From Methylobacterium frigidaeris (GTDB lineage: Bacteria > Pseudomonadota > Alphaproteobacteria > Rhizobiales > Beijerinckiaceae): a stretch of 64,000 nucleotides of DNA. Position 1 is the first letter of the stretch. The number at the start of each line of letters is the position of its first letter. The position numbers and the translations under genes are program-made. Below are positions 57,690 through 64,000 of this stretch, piece after piece. The notes under the pieces are model-generated. The model had not been told where the DNA came from. It made no database searches and worked only from the letters and a program-made list of their open reading frames with translations. Location of the stretch: contig NZ_BPQJ01000003.1 in NCBI RefSeq assembly GCF_022179185.1, positions 26,359-90,358 on the forward strand. Direction: 5' to 3'.

Positions 57690-58709
57690 ATGCGGATGGA
57701 CGGGGGCCTGGCCGGCGTGCTGGAATCGCGCCCTCGGGAGGGCGGGATGCGGGCGAACACGGTCCACAAGCGAGCCTACAACCAGTGCCTGTCCTCGCTG
57801 GCGACGCGGCAACTCGGGCCCTGGTGCGCCTCGGAGGCCGACCTCTCCGAGGCGCTGGAGGTCAGCCGCACCACGGTGCGCGGCGTGCTGGCGGGCCTCG
57901 CTGCGGCCGGCATCGTCGGGACGGACGGGGCGCGGCGTCGCCTGATCCGCCATCCGGTGCCGGAGGACTACTTCCCGGGCCTCGAGACCGAGACGGTGGC
58001 GGAGGCCGTCGAGCGCAAGTTCATGCAATGGGTGCTGCAGGGCGATTGCCGCCCGGGCCAGGTGGTCAACACCGCGGAGCTGGCACGCCTGTTCGGTGTC
58101 TCGACCACGGCAGTGCGGGAATACCTGACCCGGTTCAGCCAGTTCGGGCTGCTGAAGCGGCGCGAGAACAGCGGCTGGATCTTCGCCGGGGTGACGCCGG
58201 ACTTCGCCGCCGAGATCTACGAGATCCGCGAGATGTTCGAGCTGCGCTCGGCCCGCCGCTTCGTCGAGCTGGCGCCGGATTCGCCGGCCTGGGCCGAGCT
58301 CGCGGCGATCGAGCGCGAGCATCATGTCCTGCTCGCCGAGATCGACGCGCGCTATCGCGACTTCTCACGCCTCGACGAGCGGTTGCATCGGCTGATCCAC
58401 GACGCCTCGTGCAACCGCTTCATCCGCGACTTCTACGACGTGATCTCGATCATCTTCCACTACCATTACCAGTGGGACAAGTCGGACGAGAAGGAGCGCA
58501 ACCGCGTCGCCCTGCGGGAGCACCTGGACTACATCGCCGCCCTGCGCTCCCGCGACCTGCGCCAGATCGACCAGACCTGCCGGGCCCATTTGCGCACCGC
58601 CCGGGCGACCCTGCTGCGCTCGATCGCGGTCGGCCCGCTGGGCGGTGCGCCGGCGTGGCCGCGCGGGTCGGACGCGGAGGCCGGCGAGGTACGTCCGCCT
58701 GCCGGATGA
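57690..58709 (+). CDS. GntR/FCD regulator with two winged-helix regions
   Basis: 339 residues from the ATG at 57690; an ATG at 57627 lies inside the proposed operator. Two DNA-binding regions are visible: residues about 48-75 (SEADLSEALEVSRTTVRGVL) and about 120-155 (NTAELARLFGVSTTAVREYL), each followed by a wing-like stretch. A C-terminal FCD domain follows (EIYEIREMFELRSARRFVEL, LDERLHRLIHDASCNRFIRD) with metal-binding His candidates. FCD regulators usually have one winged helix. It is divergent from the sugar-acid operon and likely represses it until the ligand binds. Confidence 0.85.
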   Translation: MRMDGGLAGVLESRPREGGMRANTVHKRAYNQCLSSLATRQLGPWCASEADLSEALEVSRTTVRGVLAGLAAAGIVGTDGARRRLIRHPVPEDYFPGLETETVAEAVERKFMQWVLQGDCRPGQVVNTAELARLFGVSTTAVREYLTRFSQFGLLKRRENSGWIFAGVTPDFAAEIYEIREMFELRSARRFVELAPDSPAWAELAAIEREHHVLLAEIDARYRDFSRLDERLHRLIHDASCNRFIRDFYDVISIIFHYHYQWDKSDEKERNRVALREHLDYIAALRSRDLRQIDQTCRAHLRTARATLLRSIAVGPLGGAPAWPRGSDAEAGEVRPPAG

Positions 58710-59017
58710 CGCTTCGGCGTTTTGGACCGTGACCTGGCGATCAAGTATTTGTCAGTCTTTATATCGGGTGTTTCGAATCACCGCCGCCAGATCAATGTGT
58801 CATGGATGGGATGCTCCTCGTCATATCGATTTTGCTGGCGCAGCAGACCTGCAAATCAGAAGTCATCCCCACGATCGGTGGTGCGATGGCGGTTGTGCGT
58901 CCGTAGGTAAGGCTTCGTTCACCCTGTTGCGCGAAGAAGAGAGTGGCCGTTCGCAGAGTCGTCACCGGGCCGAACCCTGGGGAGGCGGCCTTCCCTCCCC
59001 AATCTATCGGAGATCAG
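58710..59017. other. 308-base upstream region of the TolC-family gene
   Basis: No supported gene. Bases 58740-58870 are much lower in GC than the surroundings (for example AAGTATTTGTCAGTCTTTAT), consistent with promoter DNA or foreign sequence. A short frame at 58722-58910 lacks protein-like composition. Confidence 0.5.
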
Positions 59018-60502
59018 ATGTCGGTGCGGCGCGCGAGGGTGGAGAGGCTGGGCTGCGTCCTGGCGATCCTGGCGGGCTCCGCGGGCACGGTCCGGGCGCA
59101 GAGCCTCGAGGAGGCTTCGGCGGCAGCGCTCGAGTCGAGCTTCGTGCTGCGGGCCGAGCGGGCGCGTCAGGACGGGGCCGAGGAGCGCCTGCGCGGTGCC
59201 ATCGACGCCTTCATGCCCACCGTCGCCTTCACGGCCGACCGGCCGCTGAGGAGCCGCATCACCTATTCGCCGGATGCCGCACCTCCGGTGGTCGGGCTCG
59301 ACGCGACGCCGCGGCGGGCGCCGACGGTGGTCGGGATCACCGCGAGCCTGCCGCTGTTCGACGGGTTCCGGCGCTGGAACGGCTATGAGACGGCCCGCAC
59401 GCTCGCCGAATCGGGCCGGCTGCTCCTGATCGGCCGGCGCCAGCAGGTGCTGCTCGATACCGCCATCGCCTATATCGTGGTCCTGCGCGACACCCGGATC
59501 CTGGCCGCCCGGGACGCGCAGCTCGTCGCGATCCAGCGCATCGCCGCCTTCACCGACAAGCAGTTCGAGCTCAACGACGCGACCCGCACCGACGTGGCGC
59601 TCGCCCGCTCGCGGGTGCAGGAGGCCGAGGCGCTGCGGATCCGGGCCCAGGCCGACCTCACGGCGTCCCGGCTGGAGTTCACCCGGCTCACCCGGATGGC
59701 GCCGGAACGGATGCTGCCGCCACGCCTGCCCGACGGGCTGCCGCGCAGCGCCGACGCCTATGCCGAGCTGGTGCGCAAGGCCAATCCCGACATCGCGGCG
59801 TTCCAGCTCGAGGCGGAGGCCGCGGGCTACCAGGCCAAGGCGGCGTTCGCGGACCTCCTGCCCAAGGTCAACCTGCAATTCTCGAAGATCGCCCAGCTCG
59901 GCTACAGCCCGGTGCTCGACCGGATCACCGACACCACGACCAAGATCGTGGCGACCGTGCCGATCTACGAGCCCGGGAGCCTGCCGCGGATCGGCGAGGC
60001 CTCGGCGCTGGCGCGCCAGCGCGGCTACGAGGCGCAGGACAAGGAACTCGCGACCCTCACCGCGGCCCGCATCGCCTTCGCGCGCCGCCAGGCCACCGCC
60101 GAGCAATACACCCAGCTGCTCGCCCGGATCCGCGAGTTGCGCGAGACGATGCGGGGCTTCGGCATCGAGCGGGCGGCGGGATTTCGTACCGTCCTCGACG
60201 AGCTGAACATCCGCGGCGAGCTCGCCAATGCCGAGGTGGCGGCGGAGATCGTGCTGAACGAGCGCGACGGGCAGTCGCTTCAGCTCGCCGCGGCAGCGGC
60301 GCTCCTCGACGCCGCGCCCGGCGGTCCTCCGGCCCGGCGGTTCGAATCGGTCGCTCCCCCGCCGCCACCGGCCCTGCGCCGCTCGCTCGCCGGGGCTCCC
60401 GCCGAGGTGGGGCCGGCCCCGCGCGGCAGCGCGGCGGCGGGTGCGAGGCCGGCTTCTGCGCCGGTGCTGCGGGTCTCGCGGGCGGAGCCGGATTCTTGGT
60501 AG
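59018..60502 (+). CDS. TolC-family outer membrane efflux protein
   Basis: 494 residues from the ATG at 59018, with GGAG seven bases before it. A signal peptide (LAILAGSAGTVRAQ) precedes the TolC-type repeats of long helices and strands: SLEEASAAALESSFVLRAER, VGITASLPLFDGFRRWNGYE, ADLLPKVNLQFSKIAQLGYS and VATVPIYEPGSLPRIGEASA. A C-terminal Pro/Ala-rich tail of about 60 residues follows. It would be the outer-membrane channel for a type I secretion or efflux system; no ABC or HlyD partner is nearby in the window. Confidence 0.9.
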   Translation: MSVRRARVERLGCVLAILAGSAGTVRAQSLEEASAAALESSFVLRAERARQDGAEERLRGAIDAFMPTVAFTADRPLRSRITYSPDAAPPVVGLDATPRRAPTVVGITASLPLFDGFRRWNGYETARTLAESGRLLLIGRRQQVLLDTAIAYIVVLRDTRILAARDAQLVAIQRIAAFTDKQFELNDATRTDVALARSRVQEAEALRIRAQADLTASRLEFTRLTRMAPERMLPPRLPDGLPRSADAYAELVRKANPDIAAFQLEAEAAGYQAKAAFADLLPKVNLQFSKIAQLGYSPVLDRITDTTTKIVATVPIYEPGSLPRIGEASALARQRGYEAQDKELATLTAARIAFARRQATAEQYTQLLARIRELRETMRGFGIERAAGFRTVLDELNIRGELANAEVAAEIVLNERDGQSLQLAAAAALLDAAPGGPPARRFESVAPPPPPALRRSLAGAPAEVGPAPRGSAAAGARPASAPVLRVSRAEPDSW

Positions 60503-60573
60503 GGTGTCGGGTCCCGGTGCGAGAGTTGTGCTCGACCCGATAGATGATCTCCCGCAGCATTGACGCCCTCCGG

Positions 60574-60608
60574 GTCATTCCGGGCTCCGCTGCGCAGCCC
60601 CGGATGAC
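60574..60608. repeat. Dispersed palindromic repeat family B, copy 3
   Basis: GTCATTCCGGGCTCCGC, then TGCGCAGCCCCGGATGAC. Same unit as at 21616-21649 and 52228-52263, in a convergent intergenic gap. Confidence 0.85.
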
Positions 60609-60648
60609 GTATTGGATGTGAGATCCGCCGGGAGCAACGACGAAGCCC

Positions 60649-61086
60649 TTACAATCTCGCCCGCGCACTCCGCGGCGTCGACAGCAGCAGGTGCGTCTCC
60701 GAGGTGGTCACGCCCGGCACCAGGCGCACCCGCCGCAGCAGCTCGTCCAGCTCCGGCAGGCTGCCGGCGGCGACCTCCACGACGATGTCCCAGGTGCCGA
60801 CCGTCGTGTGGACCGAGGTGATCTCGGCGAACCCCTTGAGGGCATCGATCACGTCGCCGGCCTTGCGCCCCTCCACCGCGATCAGCGTGATCCCCCGCAC
60901 CGCCGCCGGCTGGCTGTCCGCCCGCAGCACCACCGTGTAGCCGATGATCTCGCCGTCGCGCTCGAGCCGGTCGAGCCGCGCCCGCACGGTGGCGCGCGAC
61001 ACCCTCAGGAGCGTGGCGAGTTCCGAGACCGGGCGGCGGCAATCGTGCCGCAGCAAGGTGATGAGGCTCTGGTCGAGGGCATCCAT
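60649..61086 (-). CDS. Lrp/AsnC family transcriptional regulator
   Basis: 145 residues from the ATG at 61086. N-terminal HTH (MDALDQSLITLLRHDCRRPV, LATLLRVSRATVRARLDRLE) and C-terminal RAM ligand-binding domain (GITLIAVEGRKAGDVIDALK, VHTTVGTWDIVVEVAA). It is divergent from arginase and ornithine cyclodeaminase, the classic layout of an arginine- or ornithine-responsive activator. Confidence 0.93.
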   Translation of the reverse strand: MDALDQSLITLLRHDCRRPVSELATLLRVSRATVRARLDRLERDGEIIGYTVVLRADSQPAAVRGITLIAVEGRKAGDVIDALKGFAEITSVHTTVGTWDIVVEVAAGSLPELDELLRRVRLVPGVTTSETHLLLSTPRSARARL

Positions 61087-61220
61087 TCCGACACTCTGCG
61101 TAATCCTGCCTGCCAGATTGCGCGATCCTGCTGAAAAATCGACCAGCTTCCCCTGTTCAGGGTGACGCAGCCGCGCGCTACGGTCGAGCCGGTCGGCACG
61201 ATCCAGGCGGGAGCGGACGA
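61087..61220. promoter_or_regulatory. Divergent lrp/arginase control region
   Basis: 134 bases between divergent starts. The segment GCTGAAAAATCGACCAGC has GCTG/CAGC ends around an A-rich centre, loosely like Lrp-family sites. Assigned by position mainly. Confidence 0.35.
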
Positions 61221-62159
61221 GTGGCAAGCGGACATCCGGAAGGGTGCGTCTTGGTCGGAGCGCCGGTGCAGTCGGGCACGAACCGGCTCGGCTGCGACAT
61301 GGGGCCGAGCGCCTACCGGGCGGCGGGCCTCGCCGAGGCGATCCGCGAACTCGGCATCCCGGTCGAGGATGCGGGCACCATCGCGCCGATGCCCTTCGCG
61401 GCACCGCCACACCCGAACCGGGCGATCCATCACCTCGCCGAGACGGCGGGCTGGACGCTGGCGCTCACCGAGGCCGCCTTCCGGCACAGCGCCGCGGCAC
61501 GGCCGATCTTTCTCGGCGGCGACCACAGCCTCTCGGCCGGCACCGTGGCGGGCATGGCCCGGCGGGCGGAAGCCGAGGGGCGGCCGCTGTTCCTGATCTG
61601 GCTCGATGCCCATGCCGACCTGCACACCCTCGACACGACGACGAGCGGGAACCTGCACGGCGTGCCGCTCGCCTACCTCACCGGACGGCCGGGCTTCGAG
61701 GGCTATTTCCCACCCCTGAGGGCGGCGCTCGACCCGGCGCGGATCTGCATGTTCGGCCTTCGCAGCGTCGATCCGGCGGAGCGCGGAGCCTTGGGCGGCA
61801 GCGGCGCCCGGGTGCACGACATGCGCGACATCGACGAGATCGGAATCGTCGCCCCGTTGCGCGAGTTCCTGCGCGAGGTGACGGCGGCCGACGGCCTGCT
61901 CCATGTCAGCCTCGACGTCGATTTCCTCGATCCCGGCATCGCACCGGGGGTCGGCACCACGGTGCCGGGCGGGGCCACCTTCCGGGAGGCCCACCTGATC
62001 ATGGAGCTGCTGCACGATTCCGGCCTGGTGCGCAGCCTCGACCTCGTGGAGCTCAACCCCTTCCTCGACGAGCGCGGCCGCACCGCCCTGCTGATGACCG
62101 ACCTCGCCGCCAGCCTGTTCGGCCGCCGCATTCTCGACCGACCGACCCGGAGCTTCTAG
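61221..62159 (+). CDS. Arginase
   Basis: 312 residues from a GTG. Ureohydrolase motifs: LGGDHSLSAG with His102, DAHADLH with Asp129, His131 and Asp133, and SLDVDFLDPGIAPGVGTTVP with the remaining manganese ligands. The start (VLVGAPVQSGTNRLGCDMGP) is typical of arginase rather than agmatinase. It yields ornithine and urea. The next gene starts directly after its stop, so ornithine is passed to ornithine cyclodeaminase. Confidence 0.94.
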   Translation: MASGHPEGCVLVGAPVQSGTNRLGCDMGPSAYRAAGLAEAIRELGIPVEDAGTIAPMPFAAPPHPNRAIHHLAETAGWTLALTEAAFRHSAAARPIFLGGDHSLSAGTVAGMARRAEAEGRPLFLIWLDAHADLHTLDTTTSGNLHGVPLAYLTGRPGFEGYFPPLRAALDPARICMFGLRSVDPAERGALGGSGARVHDMRDIDEIGIVAPLREFLREVTAADGLLHVSLDVDFLDPGIAPGVGTTVPGGATFREAHLIMELLHDSGLVRSLDLVELNPFLDERGRTALLMTDLAASLFGRRILDRPTRSF

Positions 62160-63212
62160 ATGCCCGCGCTCAACACCGTCCCCTTCGTCAGCGTCGACAA
62201 CATGATGCGCCTCGTCCACGCGGTCGGGATCGAGGCGATGCTGGCCCGCCTCGCCAGCGCCGTCGCGGAGGATTTTTCGCGCTGGGACGCCTTCCACAAG
62301 ACGCCCCGCATCGCCGCCCACAGCCCCGATGGCGTCATCGAGCTGATGCCGACGAGCGACGGCCACACCTACGGCTTCAAATACGTCAACGGTCACCCGA
62401 AGAACGCCGCCGGCGGGCGCCAGACCGTCACCGCCTTCGGAGTGCTGGCCGACGTCGGCAACGGCTATCCGGTGCTGATCACCGAAATGACCCTGCTGAC
62501 CGCGCTCCGCACCGCCGCCACTTCGGCCCTGGCCGCTCAGTCCCTCGCGCGGCCGGGCGCGCGCACCATGGCGCTGATCGGCAACGGTGCCCAGGCCGAG
62601 TTCCAGGCCCTGGCCTTCCGGGCGCTCCTCGGAGTCGATACGTTACGCCTCCACGACATCGACCCGGCGGCGACCGCCAAATGCCTGCGCAACCTCGCGC
62701 GCTTCGGCTTCGACCTCACGGCTTGCGCCAGCACCGCCGAGGCCGTGCGCGGGGCCGACATCGTCACCACCGTGACGGCGGACAAGCGCAACGCCGTGAT
62801 CCTCGGCGACAACCTGGTCGGGGAGGGGATGCACATCAACGCCGTCGGAGGCGACTGCCCGGGCAAGACCGAGCTGGCGCCGGAGGTGCTGCGCCGCGCC
62901 GCCCTCTTCGTCGAATACGAGCCACAGACACGCATCGAGGGCGAGATCCAGCAACTGGCCCCGGACCATCCGGTGACCGAGCTGTGGCGGGTCCTCGCCG
63001 GCCGGGCGTCCGGGCGCGCGAGCGCGCGCCAGGTCACGGTGTTCGACTCCGTCGGCTTCGCGATCGAGGACTTCTCGGCCTTGCGCACCGTGCGCGACCT
63101 CCTGGCCGAGCACCCCTACTACGAGGATCTCGACCTGCTCGCCGATCCGGACGACCCGCGCGACCTCTTCGGCATGCTGCTGCGGGCAAGCCCGCCGCGT
63201 CTCGTCGCCTGA
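62160..63212 (+). CDS. Ornithine cyclodeaminase
   Basis: 350 residues. It converts ornithine to proline and ammonia. Conserved blocks: MPALNTVPFVSVDNMMRLVH, FKYVNGHPKNAAGGRQTVTA, the NAD site MALIGNGAQAEFQALAFRAL, and INAVGGDCPGKTEL. The ATG follows the arginase stop without a gap, so both are made from one transcript controlled by the Lrp regulator. Together they turn arginine into proline. Confidence 0.95.
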   Translation: MPALNTVPFVSVDNMMRLVHAVGIEAMLARLASAVAEDFSRWDAFHKTPRIAAHSPDGVIELMPTSDGHTYGFKYVNGHPKNAAGGRQTVTAFGVLADVGNGYPVLITEMTLLTALRTAATSALAAQSLARPGARTMALIGNGAQAEFQALAFRALLGVDTLRLHDIDPAATAKCLRNLARFGFDLTACASTAEAVRGADIVTTVTADKRNAVILGDNLVGEGMHINAVGGDCPGKTELAPEVLRRAALFVEYEPQTRIEGEIQQLAPDHPVTELWRVLAGRASGRASARQVTVFDSVGFAIEDFSALRTVRDLLAEHPYYEDLDLLADPDDPRDLFGMLLRASPPRLVA

Positions 63213-63716
63213 AGCGTCCGCGTTCCGCATCGCCGCGCCGCTGATCCGGACTTTCGAAGATCTGTCGCTGTACCTTCCTGAGCTTGCCCTGTCTTCCAGG
63301 CAGGCTTAGCCGCACAGTGTGGTCCGCAGCCTCGGCGTGTTCCGGCAGTCACCTTCGTGGCGATTGCCGGTACCGTCCAGCATGGACGGAAGCGTACCGG
63401 AGGGAGAATTACGCCTGGCCGCCGCTGTTCTTGATCAAGACACTCTCTGGGAGCATCGTCTCGCAATCATTTCATCCTGCCGTGGCAGCCGACGGGCCTT
63501 CCACGACACGTCATGCACAGGCCTTCCCCAACGAAATTACCTACGCAGTTTTCTTCGCCTCTGCGTAAGGCTTTGTCGATGATCCACTTTCCGGAACCGC
63601 TTTGGTTAATGGCCCGTCAAGTGTTCGGCTGCACGTCTCGACACGTTTTGGGACATCTGGCATCTCAAGACTGTCAGCGGGACACGAGACCGGTCCCGGA
63701 CTTAAGGACAGCCCCA
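63213..63716. other. 504-base non-coding region before the small peptide genes
   Basis: No supported gene. GC is visibly lower than the window average around 63460-63680, with stretches such as CCAACGAAATTACCTACGCAG. Short frames here (for example 63319-63582) lack recognisable features. It probably contains the promoter and a long leader for the peptide array. Confidence 0.5.
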
Positions 63717-63860
63717 ATGAAGACGCTCGACCTGAAGACCCTCGGCACCATCGCTGGCGGGACGATCTGCGCTCCCTGCTGCCCGCCGTGCCCCCCGCCG
63801 GCCCCGGTCTGCCCGCCGCCCGCTCCGACCTGCGGCAGCTCCAAGTCCAAGAAGTGCTGA
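63717..63860 (+). CDS. Small Gly-Gly leader, Cys/Pro-rich peptide (copy 1)
   Basis: 47 residues: leader MKTLDLKTLGTIAGG, then core TICAPCCPPCPPPAPVCPPP followed by APTCGSSKSKKC. There are seven Cys (18, 21, 22, 25, 32, 39, 47) and eleven Pro. A short leader ending in Gly-Gly just before a Cys-rich core is the pattern of peptides cut by C39-type ABC exporters; CxxCCxxC could instead bind metal. AAGGA lies 9-11 bases before the ATG. A second, near-identical gene starts 58 bases downstream. No known family recognised. Confidence 0.75.
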   Translation: MKTLDLKTLGTIAGGTICAPCCPPCPPPAPVCPPPAPTCGSSKSKKC

Positions 63861-63917
63861 TCGCCTTCGCGGCAAGCTGACATCAACGACAATACGCATA
63901 CTGACAGGAGAGACACC

Positions 63918-64000
63918 ATGAAGAAGCTCGACCTCGGCACCGTCGCCGGCGGCACGATCTGCGCTCCCTGCTGCCCGCCGCCGTGCCCCCCGCCGGCTCC
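63918..64000 (+). CDS. Small Gly-Gly leader, Cys/Pro-rich peptide (copy 2, cut by window edge)
   Basis: The visible 27 codons read MKKLDLGTVAGG and then TICAPCCPPPCPPPA. They are nearly identical to copy 1 in DNA and protein, with a shorter leader and one extra Pro in the core. CAGGAGAGA precedes the ATG. The gene runs off the right edge, so its end and any further copies or maturation genes are outside the window. Confidence 0.75.
   Translation, partial: MKKLDLGTVAGGTICAPCCPPPCPPPA

Noticed and set aside
58722..58910. 62-codon frame in the low-GC stretch before the TolC-family gene
   Set aside because: Rich in Cys, Trp and Arg without pattern, no ribosome-binding site; more likely promoter DNA.
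59018..60502. TolC-family protein as exporter partner of the Gly-Gly peptides
   Set aside because: Three genes and 3 kb lie between them and no ABC or HlyD gene is adjacent, so the link is not supported within this window.
63319..63582. Short plus-strand frames before the peptide genes
   Set aside because: No ribosome-binding site, no signal or domain, and mixed composition; overlapping alternative frames are equally open.

Overview
The window looks like chromosomal DNA of a Methylobacterium-type alphaproteobacterium (Methylobacterium/Methylorubrum). It has very high GC, a complete bacterial tetrahydromethanopterin/methylofuran (H4MPT/MYFR) formaldehyde oxidation cluster in the arrangement known from that genus, a lanthanide-utilisation (lut)-like ABC operon, an MxaD-like protein and a BLUF photoreceptor. 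No rRNA, tRNA or CRISPR was seen. All calls come from reading the sequence; no database search was run.

Layout. 0-5.8 kb: a window-edge partial gene, a LemA/TPM membrane-protein trio, an NTF2-like protein, an MmyB-type regulator, and a graveyard of two decayed insertion sequences (IS3 remnant abutting an IS5 remnant, 4.0-4.7 kb). 6-7.8 kb: a Rieske oxygenase with an in-frame 15-bp minisatellite, then a BLUF protein. 7.8-21.5 kb: the C1 core. An MfnF-like gene and a HisA-like gene diverge; fae, orf5, orf7, mch, orf17 and mtdB lie on the minus strand, then beta-RFAP synthase; fhcBADC is a tightly overlapping plus-strand operon. 21.7-27 kb: a seven-gene minus-strand operon resembling lut/PQQ-alcohol-dehydrogenase-associated transport genes, including a cupredoxin-like protein that has lost copper ligands. 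27.2-32.6 kb: a second plus-strand C1 block (MfnB, an MfnE-like kinase, a DHPS-like protein, a DUF447 protein, an MxaD-like protein, a beta-propeller). 34-47.2 kb: a type II secretion system in alternating divergent blocks (KJIHO and a membrane protein; G and D; N, M and L; E and F). 47.2-52.1 kb: galU, galE, a lytic transglycosylase, a class II aldolase. 52.4-58.7 kb: a probable sugar-acid locus (Zn dehydrogenase, polar-solute ABC transporter, UxaB/mannitol-dehydrogenase-family enzyme) with a divergent regulator carrying two DNA-binding domains. 59-63.2 kb: TolC-family protein, then an Lrp regulator diverging from arginase and ornithine cyclodeaminase.

How the genes work together. Fae captures formaldehyde on H4MPT, MtdB and Mch oxidise it to formyl-H4MPT, and FhcABCD with methylofuran releases formate. 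Orf4, Orf5, Orf7, Orf17, MfnB, the kinase, the DHPS-like, the DUF447, the MfnF-like and the HisA-like proteins are plausible cofactor-biosynthesis partners. The lut-like operon and the MxaD-like protein fit upstream periplasmic methanol oxidation.

The most novel signal is at the right edge (63,717-64,000): at least two tandem, near-identical genes for tiny peptides with a short leader ending in Gly-Gly and a Cys/Pro-rich core, the layout expected of precursors of an undescribed ribosomal peptide or metal-binding peptide system whose remainder lies outside the window. Other notable items are two families of dispersed palindromic repeats (one forms the 3' end of orf17), pentapeptide minisatellites in unrelated genes, an in-frame polyproline reading frame directly behind the fae stop codon, and palindromic candidate operators in the T2SS and sugar-acid loci.
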